The position numbers and the translations under genes were made by a program. Positions 7,968-14,353 of a DNA stretch of 14,353 bases are shown here, piece by piece. The stretch's first letter is position 1; each line of letters begins with the position of its first letter. A model generated the notes under the pieces. That model had not been told where the DNA came from and searched no databases. It saw only the letters and a program-made list of their open reading frames with translations. The DNA is from Terfezia claveryi (taxonomy: Eukaryota; Ascomycota; Pezizomycetes; Pezizales; Pezizaceae): the NCBI GenBank assembly GCA_015179025.1, contig WHUX01000671.1, positions 1 through 14,353 of the forward strand, read 5' to 3'.

Positions 7968-8230
7968 TCAGCAAAAAAAATTCTCCATCATGACGCAGCA
8001 ACTAGTTTTGTTCCACCTGGTGCACCACCAAATTCCTGCTGCCTCTCATGTACCCTGTTCATACTACAAAATTTCTGCTCTCACTCATGCACCCCATGCG
8101 CATCCTCAAAATATATGCTCTACACCTCGAACACCACCAAATTCCCACTGCCTCTCATACACCCTATGTGCACCCTCAAACTTCAGCAGAAAAAATAAAC
8201 AAATCTGTATCCAGACGCATCAACTACTTT
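7968..8230. repeat. Degenerate ~40-bp tandem units inside a ~218-bp direct repeat
   Basis: CACCACCAAATTC followed by GCCTCTCAT recurs near 8027 and 8130. Intermediate, more diverged units start with CAAAATTTCTG (about 8067) and CAAAATATATG (about 8107), so the period is roughly 30-41 bp. A larger unit is visible too: TCAGCA-poly(A) at 7968 recurs at 8183, and GACGCAGCAACTAGTTT at 7991 recurs as GACGCATCAACTACTTT near 8213. Confidence 0.6.
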
Positions 8231-8406
8231 CATACCATCCCATGTATTACAATTTTCTGCTTACCTCTATACGCCCCCATACATGCCCTCCTAATATTGG
8301 CCTGGCACCTGTTTTATATCCGATACTTCACGTTCTTTGTGGCTCTTCTCTCAACTGGTTACAAGTTTATTATTTCCTAATCATAAATCATATTCCATGT
8401 CTCTAA
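7990..8406 (+). CDS. Unrecognised ORF, 138 codons, doubtful
   Basis: An open frame with a correctly placed TATA box and leader, but no domain I recognise. The protein is rich in His, Pro, Ser and Cys and internally repetitive (VHHQIPAASH near residue 11, TPPNSHCLSYT near residue 49), because the DNA is a degenerate tandem repeat. Its 3' end overlaps the last 30 bases of the convergent transposase pseudogene. A second frame (8048-8380) is open as well, which argues for repeat-driven openness. A non-coding explanation is more likely than a gene. Confidence 0.15.
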   Translation: MTQQLVLFHLVHHQIPAASHVPCSYYKISALTHAPHAHPQNICSTPRTPPNSHCLSYTLCAPSNFSRKNKQICIQTHQLLSYHPMYYNFLLTSIRPHTCPPNIGLAPVLYPILHVLCGSSLNWLQVYYFLIINHIPCL

Positions 8407-11317
8407 GTCTATTCTATTATTTACCAACCAACTTTCCTCTGGCTCTAATGGTATCAAATGCGCAATCCCTTCTATTTGTGATATCTTAACAATAACCCCT
8501 TCCCTACTCATCGGCAATCCAACGCGAACCATCCCTTCCATTCCCTGCACAGCATTCACCTCAATGCATTGAAGCAGATTCACATGCGCCAACCGGTGCA
8601 CCATTCCTGCTATAGTTATAACTTTGAACAATGCATTGATTCGTCCTGGTATTCGACCATTCAGCATCCCTACTGGTGCCTCATCCAATGCACGCTGTCT
8701 CCTTACCCATATTCAATCGTATCTTTCCTTCCTGTGAAATTTCTCGGTACATCTAGCATTGTGCAAAATGAACCCTTCTCTACTGAATTTTGGCACTGGA
8801 ATTTGAAGCACCCCATATGAACGAATTTCCTGAACTAACAGCTCGGTAGGGTCGGAATCCATGCTTCTAACTTCCTGCCTTAAAAACGCTTGCGTTGTCA
8901 GCACCAAATCTGGCAAGCCAGTTACACGCTCCAGATCCTCGAGGCTGGATATTAATCCAAACTCAATTTTCCCTCGCAACTTCAAGTAGACCTGTTTTCC
9001 GACACCTGGCGTCACATCTCCGTTTTGCCTAACCTGGTTCCATAGATTAAGTGTCAAGTCCTTCATAGCAAAAGTATGATCCCTCGTGTAGGTAGTAACT
9101 ATCTGTGGTGTTGCATTAACCCTATTACTTCAACGGTAAGCATCCTTAAGGCCTTTATGCATAGCTTCACTGATATTCGTGGAATATTGAGCTAGAGCCC
9201 CAAACTTCGGAATCTGTTCGGCATAATGGGAGATTAAATAGATTTTTGGGAAATTGAAGTGCGCCTCTTCTTGTAAAATCTCATTCACCAATTCCCGACG
9301 GTGCAAGGGATTTTCTTGACACATCCTAACATTTTCCAATGCCCTGAGGGCTTTAACCAATGATCTCGCTTGTTCCTTCAACAAATCCTTATGTGCTTCT
9401 GCAGCAGCCTTTCTTGTTTTCTTATCAGCACGGAACCTCAAGAACATAGCTTTAGTTTCACGAAACACATGCAAATATTCTTGTAAATAAGAAACTGTCT
9501 TATCCGTATGACTAGGATACTGAGTCATGAGATAGAAGTCAGTGATGCTACGTACGCAGCGAATTGCTCGGTTGAACTCCTGTACCTGACCTCCGGTGGG
9601 CCGTGGTTGGTTGGCCTTCTGATGCAACGCCGCGGTAAATGTTCCAAGAATGACTTTACCAAAGTTCCACATTTCCTTTCCCGACCATTGTGAAACAACT
9701 CGGTATCCCTTGGTCGGAACTGAAAATCCGGGGTAGGGAGGCAACCAATGCCAGACATAGTCAAATGCATTAATCCGCTCATAGTATTCTAGAAAACCTT
9801 GAATCCAATCCATTAAATGATTTAACACTCCTAGGAGGATATTGTGCAAAACATCTGCTCGAACGAGGTCAGGCGGATTTATATTTTGGACTTACCACAA
9901 GGCATTTTTGATGTTTTTAATGCCGTTTGCTTTCAAACTGACAGCGTCGGAATCGTTGTACGCTGCGGCATAATTTTAATATGAGTGAGCTGGATAACCA
10001 CTTCCTGAATACTCACCAAGCTTCTCGGTCGGAATTGTGCAAGAAGGGCAGCGGTTGTTTGCAATACCATGGATTGTAGTATTTTCCATATGGTCAGCGA
10101 GCCAACAAAAGAGCTTAGGAAAGCATAAGCGTACGTTCCCATCAGCACCTACCATCTCATAGCCTTTCTGACATCTCATGTCAGATAGCGGTTTTAGCAA
10201 ATGCGCCAAAACATCGTGTATGGTTTGCAACGCCTGAATTTTCTGCGTTTCTACCGAATACCCAGGTATTTTGTTGATTCATTTCGGGCCAATCGGTAGT
10301 AGTGCAATTGGTATCTAGGCATGCATTGTATGTGTATTGCGTATGGAGCTTCCGATATTGCCTATACTCATATAAACAGGCCATAACCTTTTGTCTCCAG
10401 ACAAATTCGTTAGGTGAGTTTTATCTGATGCTAGTAAAATCGGAACAAGTGTCCCGCCTTCAGGTAGCAAAGCCTATCCGTTTCAGTTAGTTGGATATCT
10501 GATGTAGTACACACAAATTGCTCACCTGAGTGTCTTCCCACCACTGTGTAGTATGGATCTCACTATATACCCTGTTCCCTTAGTTGTCGTATTCTTGCCG
10601 CGGGCCCCAAGCCATCTCGCTGGCATAAACCTTTTGGCGTAGAAAGTACTTCACTGCTGCAATAATATTCCGATAATAAAAGGCCACCCCCTTGAGTAAT
10701 GGGTAGTTCACTGTTCCTGAGTGCCAGGAAGGTTCATTTACCACTACGTTGATAAGCTTATACATTGTATATGCTGACCGAAATTGAACCTCGTGCATTG
10801 GATTGAGGCCTTTCAAGAGGTTATCCTTGAAAAACTGGTCGATCTTTGACTGTGAGGTCTTTGTAGAATTGAAGAAGCGTGCCAGTCGATAATCAATTGA
10901 GGTGCGGAATGGAGCAAACAAATTGAAGTTTCGGTCTTCCTCTGGAAATACATGTGGACGTATTGGGTTGCCTGCACATGGATAGGTGATTGCATCAATG
11001 TGCTGACTTCCCTCATCGGATTTTGGTTCAATACAACAAGTTCAAGCCTCCCTATCAGATCCCTCGCTATGGCATGAATTAGAGTAGTAATCAACATCAG
11101 CAGATATAATATCTGTGAAATTGACTTCGTCTATATCATAATCTAAATTAGTAGTATCTCTGGTGTTGGAGAACCGACGCTTTCGAGACAGTGACAGTGG
11201 CCCATTAAGATCCTTCACGTTTTTTTTGGGATGAACCTTCTCCAGATGATTTGAATATGCTCCAGCTGAAGTATAGAATCGTGGGCACCATTGGCATAGG
11301 GTTTTGTATCTGTTCAT
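8377..11317 (-). pseudogene. Plavaka-like (CACTA-related) transposase, full length, decayed
   Basis: About 962 codons in one frame from ATG at 11317 to TAG at 8377, once the intron at 10474-10525 is removed; the frame changes by exactly the intron length. Residues 8-29 form a C2H2 finger (C-x2-C-x12-H-x4-H). Then come FAPFRTSIDYRLARFF, EIHTTQWWEDTQ, LLPEGGTLVPILLASDKTHL, GDKRLWPVYMSIGNI, IPIALLPI, FCWLADHMENTTIHG with a CPSC knuckle, GIKNIKNALW, PPDLVRADVLHNILLGVL and, near the end, GIAHLIPLEPEESWLVNNRI. These are the ordered blocks of Plavaka-type transposases, which excise and insert CACTA-like elements. Eight internal stops (11042, 10580, 10315, 10279, 9976, 9892, 9130, 8713) make it inactive as it stands. 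I did not find terminal repeats. The start has an AAAATG context; nothing better lies upstream. Confidence 0.88.
10474..10525 (-). other. 52-nt spliceosomal intron in the transposase pseudogene
   Basis: On the minus strand: donor GTGAGC from 10525, branch CTAAC at 10490-10486, acceptor ATAG ending at 10474. Splicing joins WWEDTQ to ALLPEGGTLVP in phase 0. The two exons lie in different frames (52 is 1 modulo 3), so conserved transposase motifs on both sides stay in register only if it is removed. Confidence 0.85.
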
Positions 11318-11595
11318 TTTGAAACGTCACGGAGGTTGTAAAATGTTATAAGAGACAGATTTGTGGTGTAATATTTTCATTAACAGAATCTCAGGGAATA
11401 ACCTTCGTAAGTGCCAAGGCTCCGATTGTACTGAATAAAGGATCCTATCCGACGTGATGTATTGGATTTTGCCAAGATCGACTGCGCACGATACCCTTGG
11501 CCCCATCCCCCTTCCTAATCTTCTCTCTACTTACTTTCTTCCTTCTACCCACACCAAATACACAACCTTCGCATCCTTCCTTACTTCCCTCTACC
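11318..11595. other. Divergent intergenic region with a pyrimidine-rich leader
   Basis: Lies between the minus-strand transposase start (11317) and a + strand ATG (11596). From about 11505 to 11595 the + strand is strongly C/T-rich (CCCCCTTCC, CTTCTCTCTACTTACTTTC), typical of fungal leaders and transcription-start regions. No TATA box is clear on either strand. It may act as a shared promoter. Confidence 0.35.
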
Positions 11596-11702
11596 ATGGA
11601 GACTGCCCTCTACCTCTGGAGTCAGGAGAGCTCTTACCTTCATCATGTTGCATCTAAATTCAACGCCGGGATCAGCCAACTGAAGCCACTGCGATCATGC
11701 TG
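11596..11702 (+). CDS. Possible first exon of a small gene
   Basis: ATG at 11596 in the context CTACCATGG after a CT-rich leader starts METALYLWSQESSYLHHVAS and runs 35 codons plus two bases to a donor-like GTAAGA at 11703; unspliced it would stop at TAA two bases later. I do not recognise the protein. A plausible continuation is the C2H2-like reading at 11777-11887, but none of the nearby AG acceptors keeps that frame, so the link is unproven. A second upstream ATG in another frame (11497) opens a longer overlapping reading that looks less gene-like. Confidence 0.2.
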
Positions 11703-11776
11703 GTAAGAACAATAAGATGAGGCTGGGGTGCTCCCTATCCTTGGTTAAGGTCTTATCTATGACTCTCACTTCAACC

Positions 11777-11887
11777 ATGCCACTTCTTTGCCGAGTTCAG
11801 GGCTGCCCAAGGCAATACTTCACTGGATACAAGTTCCGACTTCATTGGATACAAGTTCCGACTTCACTAGTTGGAACACTCTCATAG
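11777..11887 (+). pseudogene. C2H2 zinc-finger fragment broken by a 22-bp duplication
   Basis: The 36-codon reading MPLLCRVQGCPRQYFTGYKF then RLH matches C-x4-C-x3-Y-x5-F-x2-H, the first three ligands of a C2H2 finger with the usual aromatic core spacing. The expected second His is missing. The two tandem 22-bp copies at 11819-11862 explain this: beyond the duplication the original frame continues as a TAG, then L-E-H-S-H, which would restore His-x3-His around one stop codon. It resembles the N-terminal finger of the nearby transposase (CPRFY...HLEKVH) only loosely. Confidence 0.4.
11819..11862. repeat. 22-bp tandem duplication
   Basis: Two copies of TTCAYTGGATACAAGTTCCG plus AC (11819-11840 and 11841-11862) differ at one C/T position and are followed by the start of a third (TTCACT). 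The length, 22, shifts the reading frame. Confidence 0.9.
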
Positions 11888-11891
11888 TTTA

Positions 11892-12427
11892 TTATGTTTG
11901 CTCTCCCCCTTTAATAAAACTACAATTTCCAACCTGAACAAAAGAATCACTTCTTGCATGAACCTTGATATTGACTCTTCTATCACCCAAATCATCAATC
12001 CTTTCCTCCCTCATCCTTTCTCTCTGACTACGTTTCCGTAGACGTTCGCAATGGGCATGCCGTTGTCTTAGCCGTTGTCTTATCCGCTGCCTCTGATTGG
12101 ACTTTGCAGATTGAGGAGAAGCTAGATTTGGAGGAGCTACTGGAGTTAGGGGACGCATTGGGGTCGGCGGAGGCACGGGAGGGGTTGGAAATAGGACTTC
12201 GAGTGGCATATTTTCTTGGTTCTCTAATTCATTGCTAGTTATAGATAATCCGACTCTAAACGTTTCTTTGCTCACTTACCATGTGGTGATGGTGACGTGG
12301 GTGGTACTTCCATATCCTCCTCCATATCCTCACATCGGTAGTTAATTCCGATACACTTTGGAGAGGAGCTATCCGCTTACGCCGGCTTCGTGTTCTATAT
12401 AATATCTTCGTTGGGTCTTCATTAATA
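11892..12427 (-). CDS. Two-exon proline-rich, arginine-rich protein, unidentified
   Basis: The minus strand has an acceptor-like CTAAT...CTTAG ending at 12428, an exon 12427-12280, a strong donor GTAAGTGAG at 12279 and a last exon ending at 11892. With an acceptor at 12224 (56-nt intron) the exon frame EDMEVPPTSPSPH joins ENQENMPLEV. With AG at 12222 (58 nt) the fully open frame DPTKILYRTRSRRKRIAP...HHHHM joins NQENMPLEV. The last exon has a proline stretch (PTPPVPPPTPMRPLTPVAPP), then a basic, probably helical part (RIRQRLRQRHAHCERLRKRS and RERMREERI) and a polar tail ending GGEQT. The basic part could bind nucleic acid, but I know no matching family. If unspliced, an ATG at 12275 would start a 127-residue protein. 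It lies upstream of the transposase in the same direction. Confidence 0.35.
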
Positions 12428-12453
12428 CTAAGAAAATATTAGCTAGGACTAAG

Positions 12454-12690
12454 ACTCTCGCTCCAATTATGGGAGGGCTCTCGCTCCAATTATGGGAGAG
12501 CTCTCGCTCCAATGGGAGGCCTCTCACTCCAATGGGAGGACTCTCACTCTAATGGGAGGGGCTCTCACTCCAAAGGGTCTCCTAAGGGGGGCTCTCAACC
12601 AAAAGGGGGCTTTCTCAACCAAAGAGGGGCTTTCTCAACCAAAGGGGGGCTTTCTCAACCAGGGGGGCTTTCTCAACCAAAGGGGTTTCT
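12454..12690. repeat. Drifting minisatellite, 20-25-bp CTCTC units
   Basis: About ten units change gradually along the array. It begins with CTCTCGCTCCAATTATGGGA, then CTCTCACTCCAATGGGAGG, and ends with TTTCTCAACCAAAGGGGGGC. Unit length varies from about 20 to 25 bp through the G-run and an ATT insertion. Open frames across it (12492-12782 and 12512-12697) encode only the repeat and are not credited as genes. Confidence 0.9.
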
Positions 12691-12996
12691 TTACTAAGCT
12701 AAGTAGGACATACCTATTAGTACTATCTTTTGGAGATAGCTCTGGTGGTGGGAACATCAAGTTTCTGGCGAGGTTGACGTGAAGGCATAATGATAGTAGT
12801 GCAGAATAGCTAATAGTCAATAATAGCAATTAATGTATTACGAATGTTGAGGAGAATAGGTTTATATGTATTAAGAGATTTGGGGGGGGGGCAAATCAAA
12901 CCCATGTCAGTGCTATGGTCTCAATAGTCTCATACCTAATTGGGAAGGAATTGATGTGAGTGGCATGTACCGCTAGGTATTACAAAGATCTACAAG
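12691..12996. other. No gene seen; contains a G10 tract
   Basis: Non-repetitive, moderately AT-rich sequence without a supported gene. A run of ten G lies at 12882-12891, which is a hotspot for length change and sequencing error. The minus-strand frame at 12635-12829 partly overlaps the minisatellite and is not supported. Confidence 0.5.
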
Positions 12997-13065
12997 ACAA
13001 CAGCATATTTAGCGCACTTAGATTCTAACTTAAGTGGTCGGATGACTTCTGCAACAGGGGCTTGA
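12997..13065 (+). repeat. ~75-bp dispersed repeat, copy A
   Basis: ACAACAG at 12997, then CACTTAGATTCTAACTTA and a GGTCGGATGACTTCTGCAAC segment, parallels copy C (13393-13472) in the same orientation, with many substitutions. It is the most diverged of the three copies. Together with copy B it would form the ends of a ~313-bp element. Confidence 0.65.
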
Positions 13066-13226
13066 TACAGTGGCTCTAAATGAATTATTAATATTCGGTA
13101 GTAGTGCTATCACATACATATGCAATATCCTAGGTCTTTCTGACTTAGGAAATTTACTAGAAGGGGTACAAGCTGCTTTTCTAAACAGGCTTAAGATTTG
13201 GGATTGCACTACCAAATAACTTGAGT

Positions 13227-13309
13227 CTAGCACCTTTGTAAACGACTTGCAAAAGCCCTCCAACCTCGTAAGTTGGAATCTGCGTGTATTGCATACTTTT
13301 TATTGTGCC
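13227..13309 (-). repeat. ~75-bp dispersed repeat, copy B (inverted)
   Basis: CTAGCACCTTTGTAAACGAC, AAAAGCCCTCCAACC, GTAAGTTGGAATCTG and GCATACTTT match the reverse complement of copy C at roughly 85 percent by eye. It forms the left arm of a hairpin whose loop (13310-13392) itself has paired words GTATTTC and GAAATAC. Confidence 0.9.
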
Positions 13310-13392
13310 GCGGTTATTTGTATTTCGCTGTTGTGCACTCTACTTCTGTTTACCATATGCTATGAAATACGGTAGTGTCACAACATCCCACG

Positions 13393-13472
13393 CACAACAG
13401 AAAGTATGTAGTACACTCAGATTCCAACTTACAAGGTTGGAGGGCTTTTGAAAGTCGTTACACAGGTGCTAG
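13393..13472 (+). repeat. ~75-bp dispersed repeat, copy C
   Basis: CACAACAGAAAGTATGTAG, CAGATTCCAACTTACAAGG and TTGGAGGGCTTTTG, ending GGTGCTAG at 13472. It is the right arm of the hairpin with copy B. No target duplication flanks the B-C pair, so it may be a foldback element with lost ends or an inverted duplication. Confidence 0.9.
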
Positions 13473-13474
13473 AT

Positions 13475-13656
13475 ATTAACACAAAGGTCATAGTCTTATG
13501 CAGGTCATAGTTTTATGCAGGCCATAGATGGCTATGTGGATTGCCCACCGCTTGAAGCAAACATGTTCCAAAAATTAACATAAAGGTCATGGCCTTATGT
13601 AGGCCATATAGAACTGGAGTGACTGGCCATGTTGATTGCCGACCAAGCAAACATGG
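13475..13656. repeat. Direct duplication of ~90 bp upstream of a gene
   Basis: Two copies, 13475-13573 and 13574-13656, share ATTAACAYAAAGGTCATRG, CTTATGYAGGYCATA, a GATTGCC-GACC-like block and AGCAAACATG. The first also holds an internal 17-bp tandem (AGGTCATAGTCTTATGC at 13485, repeated with one change at 13502). The copies end about 30 bp before a TATA-like motif, so they sit where upstream promoter elements would be. Confidence 0.8.
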
Positions 13657-13685
13657 CCTACTCTTATGTCCAACTTCGTAGAGTC

Positions 13686-13694
13686 CATAAATAC
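13686..13694 (+). promoter_or_regulatory. TATA-like motif of the right-edge gene
   Basis: CATAAATAC, followed by CCCC and then a C/A-rich leader (TTCCCGCGATCACAACTTG, CTTCCCGCCATCACCACTTC) that is typical of a fungal 5' UTR. Confidence 0.45.
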
Positions 13695-13825
13695 CCCCAT
13701 AGATCCGTGAATCAATTATTCTCATTAACTATTCACAATACTTCCCGCGATCACAACTTGAATACCTTCCCGCCATCACCACTTCCCATTTCGTTAACAC
13801 CTAATTAACTAACAACATAAATAAC

Positions 13826-13880
13826 GTAAGTACCTCTTAAAGCATAGTTTCTAACGGGGGTATCTAAAATTCCAACGTAG
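13826..13880 (+). other. 55-nt leader intron
   Basis: Donor GTAAGTAC, branch site CTAAC at 13851-13855, acceptor CGTAG ending at 13880, ten bases before the ATG at 13890. All three signals are near the fungal consensus. An intron this close to the start codon often affects expression, but its effect here is only inferred. Confidence 0.75.
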
Positions 13881-13889
13881 TTCGTCTAA

Positions 13890-14353
13890 ATGCCATCCGC
13901 AGCGCAAGAAGTTAGCCAGGCAAAAGCACTATTGGGGTGGGGGGAGCATGACCCCGGTACTCCCAATGGAGGAACGGGGTCAAGGGGTGGGCACGGACTA
14001 ATGAGATAACGGGGAAAAGGCAGGCTGGTAATGCCCTCTGGCATCAATTCAAAACCTATGCCCAGCAGGAGACTGGGCTGCCTGCATCCGGAATTGCCCT
14101 AATCCAAAATGGGGCAGCGGCCATCAAAAGAGCAGCTGAGACTGCTCTCGATAAGATTTTGCAAGACGTGCTCAAAAAGGCCAGAGACACAGAGCGGGGG
14201 CACGCATTAGCCCAAGTAGCAAACCTGGCTGCTAATGCTCCAGATGTCCAGTTTGGGGGGGCCGACGCAACTGGTCGAAATGCAGAGGACAATGGTCAGG
14301 AGGGCTTCCGAAAGCCTGTAAGACTATTCCTCATCGATCCAGCCCGCGGCAAA
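13890..14353 (+). CDS. Unidentified alanine-rich protein, N-terminal part, frame interrupted
   Basis: ATG at 13890 follows a promoter, C-rich leader and leader intron. Its frame ([20 protein letters not shown]...) stops at TAA 14007-14009. From 13952 to the window end another frame is fully open for over 130 codons and looks truly coding: [20 protein letters not shown], then alanine-rich helical sequence ([20 protein letters not shown]), then a Gly/Asp-rich part and [14 protein letters not shown]. That frame has no ATG and a TGA just upstream (13949), so it must join the first. Options are a one-base error or mutation near the G runs (13974-13990), or a short intron such as 13979-14019 (41 nt, ACTAAT branch-like site at 13997), which would restore the frame. 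I do not recognise the protein. The base composition is more GC-rich than its surroundings, and there is no sign of repeat-type mutation. Confidence 0.5.

Larger units (their letters stand above)
3180..7990 (+). mobile_element. Decayed Ty3/gypsy chromovirus, interrupted and internally deleted
   Basis: An AT-rich segment reads in the + direction as gag-like sequence, then integrase, then chromodomain, the order of a chromodomain-bearing Ty3/gypsy retrotransposon. Gag is split by a hAT-like insertion (3397-4232). Protease, reverse transcriptase and RNase H, normally about 2 kb between gag and integrase, are not recognisable; 5346-5985 holds palindromic non-coding sequence instead. Nearly all frames are closed by TAA, TAG and TGA codons reachable from CAA, CAG or TGG by one transition. 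A 3' LTR may lie within 7560-7990, where there is a TATA box, but I found no matching 5' copy, so both outer limits are approximate. Confidence 0.75.

Noticed and set aside
12492..12782. ORF with MGELSLQWEASHSNG start and KGGFLNQ repeats
   Set aside because: Encoded by the drifting CTCTC minisatellite; a second frame is equally open.
13030..13263. Minus-strand 77-residue ORF MEGFCKSFTKVL
   Set aside because: Lies between and within the inverted ~75-bp repeat copies A and B, and has no recognisable domain.
14056..14292. Minus-strand 78-residue ORF rich in Ala and Ser
   Set aside because: It is the shadow of the GC-rich + strand frame, which has promoter and intron support.

Overview
The window looks like a transposon-rich, gene-poor stretch of a filamentous fungal genome. 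Three things suggest this: fungal-type short introns (52 and 55 nt, GTGAGC/GTAAGT donors, CTAAC branch sites, TAG acceptors), a fungal chromodomain Ty3/gypsy retroelement, and transposases resembling the fungal Plavaka (CACTA-related) group. A pezizalean (truffle-like) or agaricomycete genome would fit, but the sequence does not let me choose. I see no rRNA, tRNA or CRISPR, and no intact conserved housekeeping gene.

Layout. Positions 1-1951 (+) are the 3' part of a Plavaka-like transposase with at least nine internal stops and one frameshift. A weak charged ORF and a 30-bp minisatellite (2333-2572) follow. From about 3180 to 7990 lies a decayed, AT-rich chromovirus: a gag-like part with a decayed zinc knuckle, no recognisable protease/RT/RNase H, an integrase with a D-x35-E signature, and a C-terminal chromodomain. 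Its gag is split by a non-autonomous hAT-like element (3397-4232) with an 8-bp target duplication, ACTCTATC. Most of that element is a long inverted repeat carrying a 34-bp tandem array that flips orientation in the middle. A TATA-bearing promoter-like or LTR-like stretch closes the retroelement.

Positions 8377-11317 (-) hold a second, full-length (about 962 codons) Plavaka-like transposase pseudogene, convergent with the first. It is one reading frame from a C2H2 finger to the C-terminus, but only if a 52-nt intron is removed, and it has eight internal stops. Positions 11454-12430 carry small candidate genes on both strands: a C2H2-like fragment spoiled by a 22-bp duplication (+), and a two-exon proline-rich/basic protein (-). 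Positions 12454-13656 are mostly repeats: a drifting CTCTC minisatellite, three copies of a ~75-bp repeat (two forming a large hairpin) and a ~90-bp direct duplication. The right edge (13686-14353) has a promoter, a leader intron and the start of an unidentified alanine-rich protein that runs off the window with a frame problem.

How the parts relate. The elements record successive insertions (hAT-like into chromovirus) and then mutation. Comparing the two transposases, most stops with an informative partner are explained by C:G to T:A change: four stops of the left copy sit on tryptophans of the right copy, and one stop of the right copy sits on a tryptophan of the left. The retroelement shows the same signature in its chromodomain, integrase and zinc knuckle. 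This fits a RIP-like or methylation-deamination genome defence. I found no convincing new molecular system; the best leads are the hAT-like foldback element, the reciprocal stop pattern and the unidentified gene at the right edge.
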